NCBI GenBank assembly: GCA_026131555.1
Contig: JAMXJH010000004.1
Coordinates: forward strand, 118,347 to 182,346
Length of the DNA stretch: 64,000 nt
DNA from: Aerococcaceae bacterium NML190073
GTDB lineage: Bacteria > Bacillota > Bacilli > Lactobacillales > Aerococcaceae
Direction: 5' to 3'
The notes under the pieces were generated by a model. It searched no databases, was not told the DNA's origin, and worked only from the letters and a program-made list of their open reading frames with translations. Made by a program: the position numbers and the translations under genes. Shown piece after piece: positions 10,247 to 19,338 of the stretch; position 1 is the first letter of the stretch; every line of letters starts with the position of its first letter.

Positions 10247-12526
10247 TTACACTTTCCGAATCGGCGCGTAAGCCGCGAGAAGTTCTTTGATGCCTTGCGA
10301 TGCAAAGGCGACACTCAAGGTCGTTTCGTTCCCTTTCTTTGTCACTTTGACGACAGTCCCTTCACCCCAAACTTTGTGCATTACCTTATCGCCGGCTGAC
10401 CATTCATCAGTTGCGCCTGTTGAAGTGCTCACTTTTTGCATTGTCGGTCGACTTGGTGCTAAGATTGTGCGATTGGCTTGCTGACTTGCCGAGGCAATAC
10501 GGTAGGACACGTCCGGCGCTGAGAAGACGACACCGACACGCTCTAATAGCGCTGTATCGATTTCATCGACGAAACGGCTCACCAAATTATGTTGGTAACG
10601 TCCGTATAACAAGCGGCTCTGGGTAGCCGTTAGATACAACATTTTCTCCGCGCGGGTCATGCCGACATAAGCTAAGCGGCGTTCTTCTTCCAATTCTTCT
10701 TCCTTGTCCATCGCCCGACTAAGCGGGAAAAGCCCCTCTTCCATGCCGACGATAAAGACATACGGGAATTCCAATCCTTTGGCGGCGTGTAGAGTCATCA
10801 ACGTTACTTGGTCATCAAACTCGCCTTCATCTGTATCGCTAACGAGCGATAATTCAGTTAGAAAGCGTGTCAACTGACTTGGTGCAACCGCACTTGTATC
10901 AGTCGCTTCATCTTGCAAGACATAATCCGGATCTTGCTCGTTTGTATTGCCTTCATCATTCTCATCAAACTGCTTGGTAACGGAAGCGAATTCTTCTAAG
11001 TTTTCGATACGGTTCTGCGCTTCGATTGTGCCCTCTTCTTGCAAACTTGTGACGTAACCGGTCCGTTGCCACACTTCTTCCACTAATTCACTTACACTTA
11101 GAAACTCGGCTTGCTGTTTCAACTGGGTGATGAGGTCCGCAAATTGCGTGAGTTTGCTTTTGACAGAAGTGGACAGGTTGGAGAACTGAAGTTGGCTAAT
11201 GGCTTCGAACCAACTGATGCCCATACTCTCTGCAAAAGCTGCCAATTTGTCGACGGTCGCTTGTCCGATACCACGTTTCGGTACATTGATAATGCGGTTG
11301 AAACTAATATTATCAGCTGAATTATCAATCAATTTCAAATAAGCCATTGTATCAACAATTTCTTTACGTGAGTAGAACTTCAAGCCGCCGACAATTTTGT
11401 ACGGGAGATTCGATTTCAAGAGTTTATCTTCAAGGCTACGCGATTGCGCTTGCGTGCGATACAGAATGGCGAAATCCCGATTCTTGTAGGCTCCTTCTTG
11501 CTTGATACGATATATTTCCTGCACAATGTATTGTGCTTCTTCACTATCGCTATTCGCACGGTAAAACTTCACTTTCTCCCCGACAGCGCCGTCACTCCAT
11601 AATTGCTTATCTTTGCGGTTCACGTTATGTTCAATCACACTGTTTGCCGCTTTCAGAATCGTTTGGGTTGAGCGGTAATTTTGCTCTAATAGAATGACGG
11701 TTGCATCGGGATAATCTTGTTCGAAGTTAAGAATGTTCTCCATATTTGCTCCGCGCCAACCGTAAATACTTTGATCCGCATCGCCGACAACACAAATATT
11801 GCGGAGCAGTCCTGCCAATAATTGTACGAGACGGTATTGACTATGGTTCGTATCTTGATACTCATCGACGTGAATGTATTGAAACTTATGTTGATAGAAC
11901 TGGCGCACTTGGTCATGGGTTTCCAACAGCTTTACCGTCAAGAGAATCAAGTCGTTAAAGTCCATTGCATTGGCTGCCTTTAATTTCTTTTGGTACAGAG
12001 TGTAGACTTTTGCTTGCATTTCCTCGATAAAGTTATTCGCTTGCTCGGTGAACGCTTCCGGCAATAAGCCGCTGTTTTTGGCATTGTCAATCACCCACAG
12101 CAAGTCTTTATAATTATAGCGGGTACTATCCAAGTCCAGCTCTTTCAAGACTTGCTTCATCAATGTTTGTTGTTCGCCTTGGTCGATGATTGTAAAGTTA
12201 GTATCGTAGCCAACCCATTCCGCCTCCCGACGCAAAATACGTGCACACATTGCATGGAAGGTAGACACCCATATTGAGCTCGCCTCTTCGCCGACAAGTT
12301 GCGCTACCCGCTCTTTCATCTCGGCTGCCGCCTTGTTCGTAAAGGTAATCGCCAAGATGTTCCACGGATTCACTTGGCGCTCCTCAATTAAGTAAGCGAT
12401 ACGGTGCGTCAACACGCGCGTCTTCCCGCTTCCCGCACCGGCAGCAATCAAGAGCGGACCTTCTGTCGTCAACACCGCTTCACGTTGCTTGTCATTTAAT
12501 TTCGCAATATTATCTTGTAAAGACAT
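10247..12526 (-). CDS. pcrA: ATP-dependent DNA helicase PcrA
   Basis: Superfamily 1A 3'-5' helicase acting in repair and removal of recombination intermediates. The 759-residue product has the Q motif, Walker A AGAGSGKT (about 29-36), the DEYQDTN motif II, VVGDADQSIYGWRGA (motif III), QNYRST (motif IV), LMTLHAAKGLEF (motif V) and VGMTRAEK (motif VI). The C-terminal 70 residues form the basic Tudor-like tail that binds RNA polymerase (GDKVMHKVWGEGTVV). It has its own promoter upstream. Confidence 0.97.
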   Translation of the reverse strand: MSLQDNIAKLNDKQREAVLTTEGPLLIAAGAGSGKTRVLTHRIAYLIEERQVNPWNILAITFTNKAAAEMKERVAQLVGEEASSIWVSTFHAMCARILRREAEWVGYDTNFTIIDQGEQQTLMKQVLKELDLDSTRYNYKDLLWVIDNAKNSGLLPEAFTEQANNFIEEMQAKVYTLYQKKLKAANAMDFNDLILLTVKLLETHDQVRQFYQHKFQYIHVDEYQDTNHSQYRLVQLLAGLLRNICVVGDADQSIYGWRGANMENILNFEQDYPDATVILLEQNYRSTQTILKAANSVIEHNVNRKDKQLWSDGAVGEKVKFYRANSDSEEAQYIVQEIYRIKQEGAYKNRDFAILYRTQAQSRSLEDKLLKSNLPYKIVGGLKFYSRKEIVDTMAYLKLIDNSADNISFNRIINVPKRGIGQATVDKLAAFAESMGISWFEAISQLQFSNLSTSVKSKLTQFADLITQLKQQAEFLSVSELVEEVWQRTGYVTSLQEEGTIEAQNRIENLEEFASVTKQFDENDEGNTNEQDPDYVLQDEATDTSAVAPSQLTRFLTELSLVSDTDEGEFDDQVTLMTLHAAKGLEFPYVFIVGMEEGLFPLSRAMDKEEELEEERRLAYVGMTRAEKMLYLTATQSRLLYGRYQHNLVSRFVDEIDTALLERVGVVFSAPDVSYRIASASQQANRTILAPSRPTMQKVSTSTGATDEWSAGDKVMHKVWGEGTVVKVTKKGNETTLSVAFASQGIKELLAAYAPIRKV

Positions 12527-12560
12527 CTCAGTTCCTCATTTCCTAAACACTTCGTCCACC

Positions 12561-12589
12561 ATTATAACATAAGAGCCACAGTGTTTGAA
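12561..12589 (-). promoter_or_regulatory. Predicted pcrA promoter
   Basis: -35 TTCAAA, 17-bp spacer, -10 TATAAT, about 35 bp upstream of the pcrA ATG. Confidence 0.6.
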
Positions 12590-12617
12590 CATCAGTTCTC
12601 TTTTTGCACCGAAATAA

Positions 12618-12644
12618 AACCTCTCTCCGATAAGGAAAGAGGTT
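12618..12644 (-). terminator. Terminator after pepF
   Basis: Stem AACCTCTTTCC with GGAGAGAGGTT (one mismatch), 5-nt loop, followed by TTATTT on the minus strand; lies just beyond the pepF stop. Confidence 0.7.
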
Positions 12645-12651
12645 CTGACGA

Positions 12652-14460
12652 TTATTGTTGCTTCAATAAAGTTTCGAATTCATCCAAGCGTGCTTCGAAG
12701 ACGTCGAGCGTTGCTTCAATGTAATCACGTTGTGTCATATCCAGACCGGCACGTTTCATTGTGTCGATCGGGTATTCACTGCACCCTGATTTCAAGAAGC
12801 CTAAGTAACGTTCCAATGCTTCTTGGTCGCCGGATAAGATTTTGCTTGCGAAGGCTGTTGCCGCTGCGAAACCGGTCGCATATTGGAACACATAGTAATT
12901 GTAATAGAAGTGCGGAATGCGTGCCCATTCATACATGATTTCCGATTCTGAATTCACGGCTTCGCCGTAATATTTCGCATTCAATTGCTTATAATTTTCA
13001 GATAGGAACTCTTGTGTCAACGGAATTCCCTCGGCATCCGATACATGCATGAAATGCTCGAATTCAGCGAATTGCGTTTGGCGGAACACTGTCCCCTTCA
13101 AACCGTCTAAGAAGTGGTTCAATAAGTACAGACGGATGTGCGGCGCTTGATATTTCTCCAATAAGTAGCTTGTCAACAAATTCTCATTCGTTGTTGACGC
13201 AATCTCCGCTAAGAAAATTGAGTAGTGTCCATACGCATACGGTTGGTATTTGCGCGTTAGATAGCTGTGCGCGCTATGACCCAATTCGTGTACCAATGTG
13301 TACAACCAGTTCACGTTATCTTGCCAGTTCATCAAGATATAAGGCGCACTGTCGTAAGAGCCGGACGAGTAAGCGCCACTGCGTTTGCCTTTGTTCTCGT
13401 ACAAATCAATCCAACGTTCGTCAAATGCTTTGCGAATAATTTCTAAATATTCTTCGCCCATCGGCGCCAATGCTTCGAGCGTGATTTTTTTGGCTTCGTC
13501 ATAAGTCATCTTAATCGGCGCTTCACCTAGTAATGGAGTGTACAAGTCATACATTTCCAATTGCTCCAACTTTAAGAGGTCTTTACGCAATGCGGTGTAA
13601 CGATGTAAGAGCGACAAACGGCTGCCCACTGTTTCTAACAATGTATCGTAAACAGATTCCGGTACATTATTCGCGAATAATGCTGCGGCGCGCGCCGATT
13701 CGAAATTGTGTACTTTCGCATTGAAGTTGTCAATCTTGATATTAGTTGCCAACACAGAGGCGATTGTATTCTTGAATTGGTGATACGTCTTATACAAGGC
13801 TTTGAAAGCTGATTCGCGTACCTTGCGATCCGTACTTTCAATCAATTTACCGTACAAACTATGTGTCAATTGAATAGGTTCGCCTGCTTCATTCTCGACA
13901 ACCGGGAATTCCAAGTCAGCGTTATTTAACATGCCGAATGTTTGATAAGGTGCACGGAAAATCTCACTCGCCTGCGCCAATAATAATTCTTCTTTCTCCG
14001 ATAGAACATGTGGGCGACTGCGTAAAGTATCGTCCAATAATTGTCGATACTGTTGTAGGCGTTCGTTTTCCTGAATGAAAGCCGTTACTTTGTCTTCAGG
14101 AATGGCTAACAATTCCGGCGTAATGAAAGCTGTCGCTTCTGAAAGTTTGCTCGCAAGCTGTGCTGCACGAGCATATAATGTTTGATAAGTGCTATTCGTT
14201 TGATCTTGGTCATTTTTCAAATGAGCGTAAACAATCAATTGTGATACTTCACGATCGGCTGCTAATTGTAAATCAAATAAATCCGCCAAGACTTCGGCAC
14301 TTTCATCCATTCTTCCTTGGTAAGTGGCAAATGCTGCCAAACGTGCTTCCGTTTCTTTGAAGGACGTCTCGAACGCTGCGTCATCCGCAAACATCGGTGT
14401 TAAATCCCATGTATCCTTCACTTCGACTTGGTCGCGTGATTTCAATCCTTGTGCTGTCAT
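12652..14460 (-). CDS. pepF: Oligoendopeptidase F
   Basis: Cytoplasmic M3-family zinc metallopeptidase that cuts peptides of roughly 7-17 residues. The 602-residue product has the zinc site HELGH at 391-395, with the downstream glutamate in EIASTTNE as the expected third ligand. Length and motifs match PepF of lactic acid bacteria. It follows coiA by 13 bp, an arrangement also known in streptococci, so the two are probably co-transcribed. Confidence 0.95.
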   Translation of the reverse strand: MTAQGLKSRDQVEVKDTWDLTPMFADDAAFETSFKETEARLAAFATYQGRMDESAEVLADLFDLQLAADREVSQLIVYAHLKNDQDQTNSTYQTLYARAAQLASKLSEATAFITPELLAIPEDKVTAFIQENERLQQYRQLLDDTLRSRPHVLSEKEELLLAQASEIFRAPYQTFGMLNNADLEFPVVENEAGEPIQLTHSLYGKLIESTDRKVRESAFKALYKTYHQFKNTIASVLATNIKIDNFNAKVHNFESARAAALFANNVPESVYDTLLETVGSRLSLLHRYTALRKDLLKLEQLEMYDLYTPLLGEAPIKMTYDEAKKITLEALAPMGEEYLEIIRKAFDERWIDLYENKGKRSGAYSSGSYDSAPYILMNWQDNVNWLYTLVHELGHSAHSYLTRKYQPYAYGHYSIFLAEIASTTNENLLTSYLLEKYQAPHIRLYLLNHFLDGLKGTVFRQTQFAEFEHFMHVSDAEGIPLTQEFLSENYKQLNAKYYGEAVNSESEIMYEWARIPHFYYNYYVFQYATGFAAATAFASKILSGDQEALERYLGFLKSGCSEYPIDTMKRAGLDMTQRDYIEATLDVFEARLDEFETLLKQQ

Positions 14461-14473
14461 AAATCATACTCCT

Positions 14474-15532
14474 TTATTTGTCAATTTGTTTTCTTAGTGT
14501 AACACAATTCTGCTCGGCTGTACACGATTCGTGTTCTTTGTACACATTTAATGCTGCCTGCGCTACCCAACGGCAACTGTTCGCATCAATAAACGGTAAA
14601 TCCACCCATTCCAATACATCTGCCAATTGCTGCAACAGCGCCTCATCCGATTCCCCTTTCATCGTCAACGCATACACCCATGCCAATACTAGCCAGCCGG
14701 GCGACTTCGTCAACAAACATTGCCATTGCTCGCACAATACCCATTCCGGCAACTCCTGCAAAATCGTCCCCGCCTGATACAACGCCTGCAACGATTGACG
14801 ATAAGTCGGCGCATTCAGCAATTGCCGCAGTTGACGCTGATAACAAGTCGCCGACGCGCGTTTCACACATACTTTCTGTGAACGGCGTGGAAACCGAAAA
14901 TTATTTGCCACCCATTCTTCTAACGATAGACTTTCTGACAGGTGGGCACGATGATTTTTGCGGTATAAGACAGCAAGTTGACGCCATTCAATGACACGCT
15001 TGCGTTGAACGTCCAACATTTGCCAATACAGTTCGTGGTATGGATTCAACTGTAGCATCGTCTGCTGCCAACTGGTGCCGAATTGTGAACGAACACTCTC
15101 GGCGTCCATTAACCAGATAACGGTTAACCCTAATCGTTGATAACTCCATGTGCGTGCGCGCAATTCCGAACTTGAAATCGGCGAATGTTGAAACTCAATG
15201 ACTAACCGTGCACTCGGCACATAAATATCCGCCGTCTGTTGGATTTCCTCCCAATAATATTCACTGAATGCCTGCAAACCATGATGTTGACAAGCAGACA
15301 CAATTACATCTTTGGCTTGTTTGTGTCTTTGTGTTTCCGCATAATCTCGGCGAATCGGTTGCGACCTACATGCCTGCTTATGTGCAAAATAATATTTCCC
15401 ACGCCGACTGCATTTCAAATAAACACGTTGCCGACATTCTGGACAGAAGAATTGCAAGGTGTTACCGTTCGATAATTGAGTTACTTGTTCAGCGTAGATG
15501 AGCAGACCATTTTCCCCGTAAGCTGCATACAT
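14474..15532 (-). CDS. coiA: CoiA-like competence protein
   Basis: A 352-residue protein of the CoiA family, needed in streptococci for recombination of incoming DNA during transformation. The N-terminal zinc-finger-like part has CPEC and a nearby CS.RGKYYFAHK segment; a nuclease-like core follows (the EYYWEEIQQTADIY and LVIEFQHSPIS segments, then TVIWLMD). The ATG at 15532 gives the canonical length. The mecA terminator lies in its leader, so expression probably needs a promoter very close to the gene or read-through. No streptococcal cin-box (TACGAATA) is seen. Confidence 0.87.
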   Translation of the reverse strand: MYAAYGENGLLIYAEQVTQLSNGNTLQFFCPECRQRVYLKCSRRGKYYFAHKQACRSQPIRRDYAETQRHKQAKDVIVSACQHHGLQAFSEYYWEEIQQTADIYVPSARLVIEFQHSPISSSELRARTWSYQRLGLTVIWLMDAESVRSQFGTSWQQTMLQLNPYHELYWQMLDVQRKRVIEWRQLAVLYRKNHRAHLSESLSLEEWVANNFRFPRRSQKVCVKRASATCYQRQLRQLLNAPTYRQSLQALYQAGTILQELPEWVLCEQWQCLLTKSPGWLVLAWVYALTMKGESDEALLQQLADVLEWVDLPFIDANSCRWVAQAALNVYKEHESCTAEQNCVTLRKQIDK

Positions 15533-15537
15533 AAATA

Positions 15538-15578
15538 AACCTCCCTTCCCTCATTAAATAAATGAAGTAAGAGAGGTT
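15538..15578 (-). terminator. Terminator between mecA and coiA
   Basis: Arms of 18 nt (15538-15555 and 15561-15578) with a few mismatches and a 5-nt loop, followed by TATTTAT on the minus strand. Confidence 0.7.
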
Positions 15579-15592
15579 TCATTATTCTTTTG

Positions 15593-16243
15593 TTATAACT
15601 TAGCAAAAAACGCTAACGCATCATCTTGGCGAATGACTTCCCCGTATTCACGCAAAACTGCTTCGGTAATGGGGAATGAATACCCGTATTCCAACAGTGT
15701 CACGAAATGGTGGTACGCTTCGTCTTCACTCATTTCAGGTGATATTTCTCCTAACGCTAAGAAGAAACGATTATGTAAGTAGTACAAAGTTGATTGAATG
15801 TCAACTTTTTCCATAATTTTCGCTACCGCTAGAAAATCATTCAAGCTATTAAATGTGACAATTTCTGCCGGTTCGATAGCTTCAATATCCACATCATCCA
15901 GTTCCGACATATCGAGCAGCATATCAACTTCTAACTTTTTGGAGTTGATACGTCTTTTTAAGCGACTTGGGCCTTTTTTCTCCGGAAAAACTTCAAATCC
16001 ATCTAAAGAGTTACGACTAATATACAATTCCAATCCTTCAGCGTTTGGAATCACCTGAAAAGTGACAGTGTCTGATTCTTGGAAATGTCTTTCTGCATCC
16101 ACTTCTTCCAATATAGAATAGAAAAAGTGTTCGATTCGTTTCCGGTCGCCGATTAAATCGAGGAAGTTTACACCACGTTCTTTCAAATCTTGTACGCCGA
16201 TTAATACTTTGATTAAGTCGTCGTTAATACGTTCCATTTCCAT
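15593..16243 (-). CDS. mecA: Adaptor protein MecA
   Basis: Adaptor that delivers substrates (ComK or ComX/SigX-type competence factors and others) to ClpCP. The product has 216 residues with the N-terminal recognition domain (MEMERINDDLIKVLIG), an acidic linker (about 105-125) and the C-terminal ClpC-binding domain. I keep the first ATG at 16243 because AGAGGTGA precedes it at a good distance; the ATG two codons later is possible. With coiA next door, it points to a competence system, though no other com gene is in the window. Confidence 0.93.
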   Translation of the reverse strand: MEMERINDDLIKVLIGVQDLKERGVNFLDLIGDRKRIEHFFYSILEEVDAERHFQESDTVTFQVIPNAEGLELYISRNSLDGFEVFPEKKGPSRLKRRINSKKLEVDMLLDMSELDDVDIEAIEPAEIVTFNSLNDFLAVAKIMEKVDIQSTLYYLHNRFFLALGEISPEMSEDEAYHHFVTLLEYGYSFPITEAVLREYGEVIRQDDALAFFAKL

Positions 16244-16290
16244 TAGTTGTCACCTCTACTTTCCATATTTTCCATACTGTTTCTACTTAT

Positions 16291-16319
16291 ACTGTACCAT
16301 ATTGTCCTTCTAAAGACAA
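16291..16319 (-). promoter_or_regulatory. Predicted mecA promoter
   Basis: -35 TTGTCT, 17-bp spacer, -10 TACAGT, about 50 bp upstream of mecA. Confidence 0.5.
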
Positions 16320-16325
16320 ATAAGT

Positions 16326-17084
16326 TTATTCCGCATTTTCCTGCGCTGTCATAATGATTGGACCGTCTTTGGTAATCGCTAAGGAGTGTTCATATTGCGC
16401 ACAAAAGCCGCCGTCCAATGTACGAGCTGTCCACCCATTTTCATCCATTTTCATTTTCCAAGTACCTGTAGTAATCATCGGCTCAATCGTGATTGTCATC
16501 CCTTCTTTGAGACGCAGGCCTTTGCCTTTAATGCCGTAATGCGGTACTTGCGGATCTTCATGAATCGTTGGTCCGATACCGTGTCCGATAAAGTCACGGA
16601 CGACACCGTATCCTTTGCTTTCAGCGTATTCTTGAATCGCTGCTCCGATGTCACCGATACGATTGCCGACAACCGCTTGTTCGATTCCTTTATATAAAGC
16701 TTCTTTGGTTACTTCCATCAATTCTCGATGTTTCTCGTCAATCGTGCCGACGGCGTAACACCAACAACTGTCCGAAATAGCACCGTTCAAATCCACACAG
16801 AAGTCAACTTTCACGATATCACCCGACTTCAAAGTGTAATTGGACGGGAAGCCGTGACAAATTTCATCATTCACACTTGTACAAGTGGCAAATTGATAGC
16901 CTTCATATCCGATTTGTGCCGCAACTGCACCGGCTTTTTCGATGCGTTCTTGGACAAATTTGTCAATTTGTTTGGTAGTAATACCCGGTTTAATGAAATC
17001 GCGCAATTGAACATGAATGCCGGCCAAAATTTTACCGGAGTCCATCATCGCTTGAATTTCACGTTCTGATTTCAATGTAATCAA
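16326..17084 (-). CDS. map: Methionine aminopeptidase, type I
   Basis: Removes the initiator methionine from nascent proteins; binds two metal ions. The 252-residue protein shows the metal ligands: D in VKVDFCVDLNGAISDS (two aspartates), H in GHGIGPTIHEDP, E in TIEPMI and E in QYEHSLAI, plus the substrate-binding H in CHGFPS. The start codon is TTG at 17082-17084, chosen because AAGGAGGAAATTAG stands just before it and no ATG is available. The TAG stop of the thioesterase gene is directly adjacent, so the genes are coupled. Confidence 0.95.
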   Translation of the reverse strand: MITLKSEREIQAMMDSGKILAGIHVQLRDFIKPGITTKQIDKFVQERIEKAGAVAAQIGYEGYQFATCTSVNDEICHGFPSNYTLKSGDIVKVDFCVDLNGAISDSCWCYAVGTIDEKHRELMEVTKEALYKGIEQAVVGNRIGDIGAAIQEYAESKGYGVVRDFIGHGIGPTIHEDPQVPHYGIKGKGLRLKEGMTITIEPMITTGTWKMKMDENGWTARTLDGGFCAQYEHSLAITKDGPIIMTAQENAE

Positions 17085-17834
17085 CTAATTTCCTCCTTCT
17101 ATTTGTTTCCATGACATTTTAACATAACATGCGTCTTTTGTAAGGGTTAAATTGGTAATTGTTTGATAAGTTTCATTCTGATTCATATTTGTTCGCACTT
17201 CTACGGCGTCCTCTGCTCGCAATTCGCTGCCATATTTGATTTGTACACCGGTCAAACGATGTTGCGCAACAAATTGTTCCGGCAAAGCGGCAAATGCCCA
17301 TCTTAAATACACACGATTGTTCACATGATGATTCTCATCAATATCTTTCGCCTGAATGGTTTGTGTTTGCGTCATCTCCCATTTGCTATCTAGCAACGGT
17401 TTGGGCGCGGACAATTTCGCTGAAATCGGGACAATTAAATTCAAATCATGCAATTCCTGCATGGGAACGCGAGCCATTTTGCGAGTAGACAGATCTAACA
17501 CTGCGAATTGCGCTAATATTCGGTGGGTAATGTTATTGTTCATCTCTACCGTGAATTGTCGTGTCACAAAGAAACGATTCGCTTCAATCACTTGCGTAGT
17601 AATCTTCACTTGCTCCGCTACAAAAAACGGCGCCACTATCTGAATGTTGTATTGTGTAATTACCCAGCTTTGTTCCGGTTGCAGCAAGGCTGTCTTCAAT
17701 AAGGTTTTGATTTTTTTGTCGTGATTGTATGATGTCATAAGTGCTAATCTCAGTAGCTCATTCAAATCCCAGTTAGATGCTTGCCACTCATAAATATCGG
17801 TATACAGTTGCCAGTCTTGTAACTGTCCTTCCAT
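17085..17834 (-). CDS. Acyl-ACP thioesterase
   Basis: Hydrolyses acyl-ACP to release free fatty acid and so helps set acyl-chain supply. The 249-residue product has the double hot-dog layout of bacterial FatA-like enzymes; the second half has the signature DIDENHHVNNRVYLRW (about residues 162-177), containing the catalytic Asn/His region. It lies between gor and map with a stop adjacent to the map start. Substrate chain length cannot be read from sequence. Confidence 0.88.
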   Translation of the reverse strand: MEGQLQDWQLYTDIYEWQASNWDLNELLRLALMTSYNHDKKIKTLLKTALLQPEQSWVITQYNIQIVAPFFVAEQVKITTQVIEANRFFVTRQFTVEMNNNITHRILAQFAVLDLSTRKMARVPMQELHDLNLIVPISAKLSAPKPLLDSKWEMTQTQTIQAKDIDENHHVNNRVYLRWAFAALPEQFVAQHRLTGVQIKYGSELRAEDAVEVRTNMNQNETYQTITNLTLTKDACYVKMSWKQIEGGN

Positions 17835-17865
17835 TTGACCGCCCCCTTAATCATTTGCTTACGTG

Positions 17866-19212
17866 TTAGCGCATGGTAACAAATTCTTCCGAGCCTGTTG
17901 GATGAATGGCAACCACCGCGTCGAATTGCGCTTTTGTTGCGCCCATTTTCATTGCGACACCGAAGCCTTGAATCATTTCATCGACACCTTCGCCGATACC
18001 GTGCAAGCCGATGACACGTTCTTCTTCATCTAAACATACGAGTTTGAAGTAACACGGTTCACGATGCCATGCCGCCGATGCATACATTGAGAAAAATTTC
18101 GAACGATAGACTTTAATACGTTCCTCACCATATTGAGCAATCGCTTCTTGTTCTGTTAATCCGATTGTGCCGATTGCCGGATGCGAGAATACAACGGTCG
18201 GTATCATCGAATAGTCAATAGCCGAAGTGGACGCATTGTTGAACAAGTGCTCTGCCACTTGGCGCCCCGCTTTAATCGCTACCGGTGTTAAGTCCACTTT
18301 ACCAATTACATCGCCAACTGCATAAATATGCGGCACTGCTGTTTGGTGTGCTTCGTTTACTTCAATGATACCATGCTCAGTAGTCGTCACGCCTGTATGC
18401 GTCAACCCGATATTGTCAGAGTTGACATCACGTCCAATTGCTACGATGACTTTATCGACGGCTAGTTTCAACTCGCCGTTTTGGTAACATTCGATTTGTT
18501 TCCCATTGTGTCGGTACTCGTCAAAATTAGTATGCGTGTGTAAAATTGGTCCGTTTTTGGTAATGGCTTCGACTAAGCCATCTGTCAGCATTGTGTCAAA
18601 CTTGCGCAAAGGACGATCGCCGCGTACAACTAAATGTGTCTGGACGCCTAACGCATGGAGAACGCCTGCTAACTCCACCGCAATGTAACCCGCACCGATA
18701 ACGGCAACACTTTCCGGTAATTCCTTCCATGCAAAAAAATCATCCGACGTTTCCGTCAATTCGCCACCTTTGACATGGAGGCGGGAGGGCTTGCCTCCGG
18801 TTGCAATCAAGAAATATTTCCCGCGAATACGCTCGCCATTCACTTCAACTTCGTGATTATTCACAAATTTCCCATATCCTTGAATGTATTCGACACCATT
18901 ATTCGCAAATGTATTCGTATAACTTGAACGCGAGCGCTCCACATAGCCGTCACGCGCTTTCAGAAATGTCTCATAATCAAAGTTCAAACCTTCCACCGTA
19001 AAGCCGTAACCTTTTCCGTAATGTTGAATGGCTTCACTGATACGAGCCGCGTACCACGTTATTTTCTTGGGAACACAACCGACATTGACACAAGTTCCGC
19101 CTAAATGATTCGCTTCAATAACGGCAACTTTTGCGCCATGCATTGCCGCACGATTAGCCGTTGCGATTCCTCCGCTGCCACCACCTAATACAACTAAATC
19201 AAACTCTTTCAT
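17866..19212 (-). CDS. gor: Glutathione-disulfide reductase
   Basis: NADPH-dependent flavoenzyme that reduces oxidised glutathione. Motifs: N-terminal FAD site GGGSGG, redox-active CVNVGC in GGTCVNVGCVPKK, the second nucleotide fold GAGYIAVEL, VGDV before the interface domain, and the C-terminal His-Pro-Thr-Gly-Ser-Glu with the catalytic histidine. I start at the ATG at 19212 (448 residues) behind GTGAGGAT; an upstream GTG would add six residues with no support. It may lead a gor-thioesterase-map operon (31-bp gap). Confidence 0.93.
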   Translation of the reverse strand: MKEFDLVVLGGGSGGIATANRAAMHGAKVAVIEANHLGGTCVNVGCVPKKITWYAARISEAIQHYGKGYGFTVEGLNFDYETFLKARDGYVERSRSSYTNTFANNGVEYIQGYGKFVNNHEVEVNGERIRGKYFLIATGGKPSRLHVKGGELTETSDDFFAWKELPESVAVIGAGYIAVELAGVLHALGVQTHLVVRGDRPLRKFDTMLTDGLVEAITKNGPILHTHTNFDEYRHNGKQIECYQNGELKLAVDKVIVAIGRDVNSDNIGLTHTGVTTTEHGIIEVNEAHQTAVPHIYAVGDVIGKVDLTPVAIKAGRQVAEHLFNNASTSAIDYSMIPTVVFSHPAIGTIGLTEQEAIAQYGEERIKVYRSKFFSMYASAAWHREPCYFKLVCLDEEERVIGLHGIGEGVDEMIQGFGVAMKMGATKAQFDAVVAIHPTGSEEFVTMR

Positions 19213-19249
19213 AAAACCGATAATCCTCACTAACTTATTTTATTCATTA

Positions 19250-19278
19250 AGTATATAACGAGATGCAAGCCTTCACAA
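19250..19278 (-). promoter_or_regulatory. Predicted gor promoter
   Basis: -35 TTGTGA, 17-bp spacer, -10 TATACT, about 38 bp upstream of the gor ATG. Confidence 0.6.
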
Positions 19279-19302
19279 ATGAAATGCTTTCTCCATAAAG
19301 CA

Positions 19303-19332
19303 AGCACCGCCGACCTCTTAGCCAACGGTGCT
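19303..19332 (-). terminator. Terminator after the alcohol dehydrogenase gene
   Basis: Stem AGCACCG with CGGTGCT, followed by TGCTTT on the minus strand, directly beyond the dehydrogenase stop. Confidence 0.6.
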
Positions 19333-19338
19333 GTCATT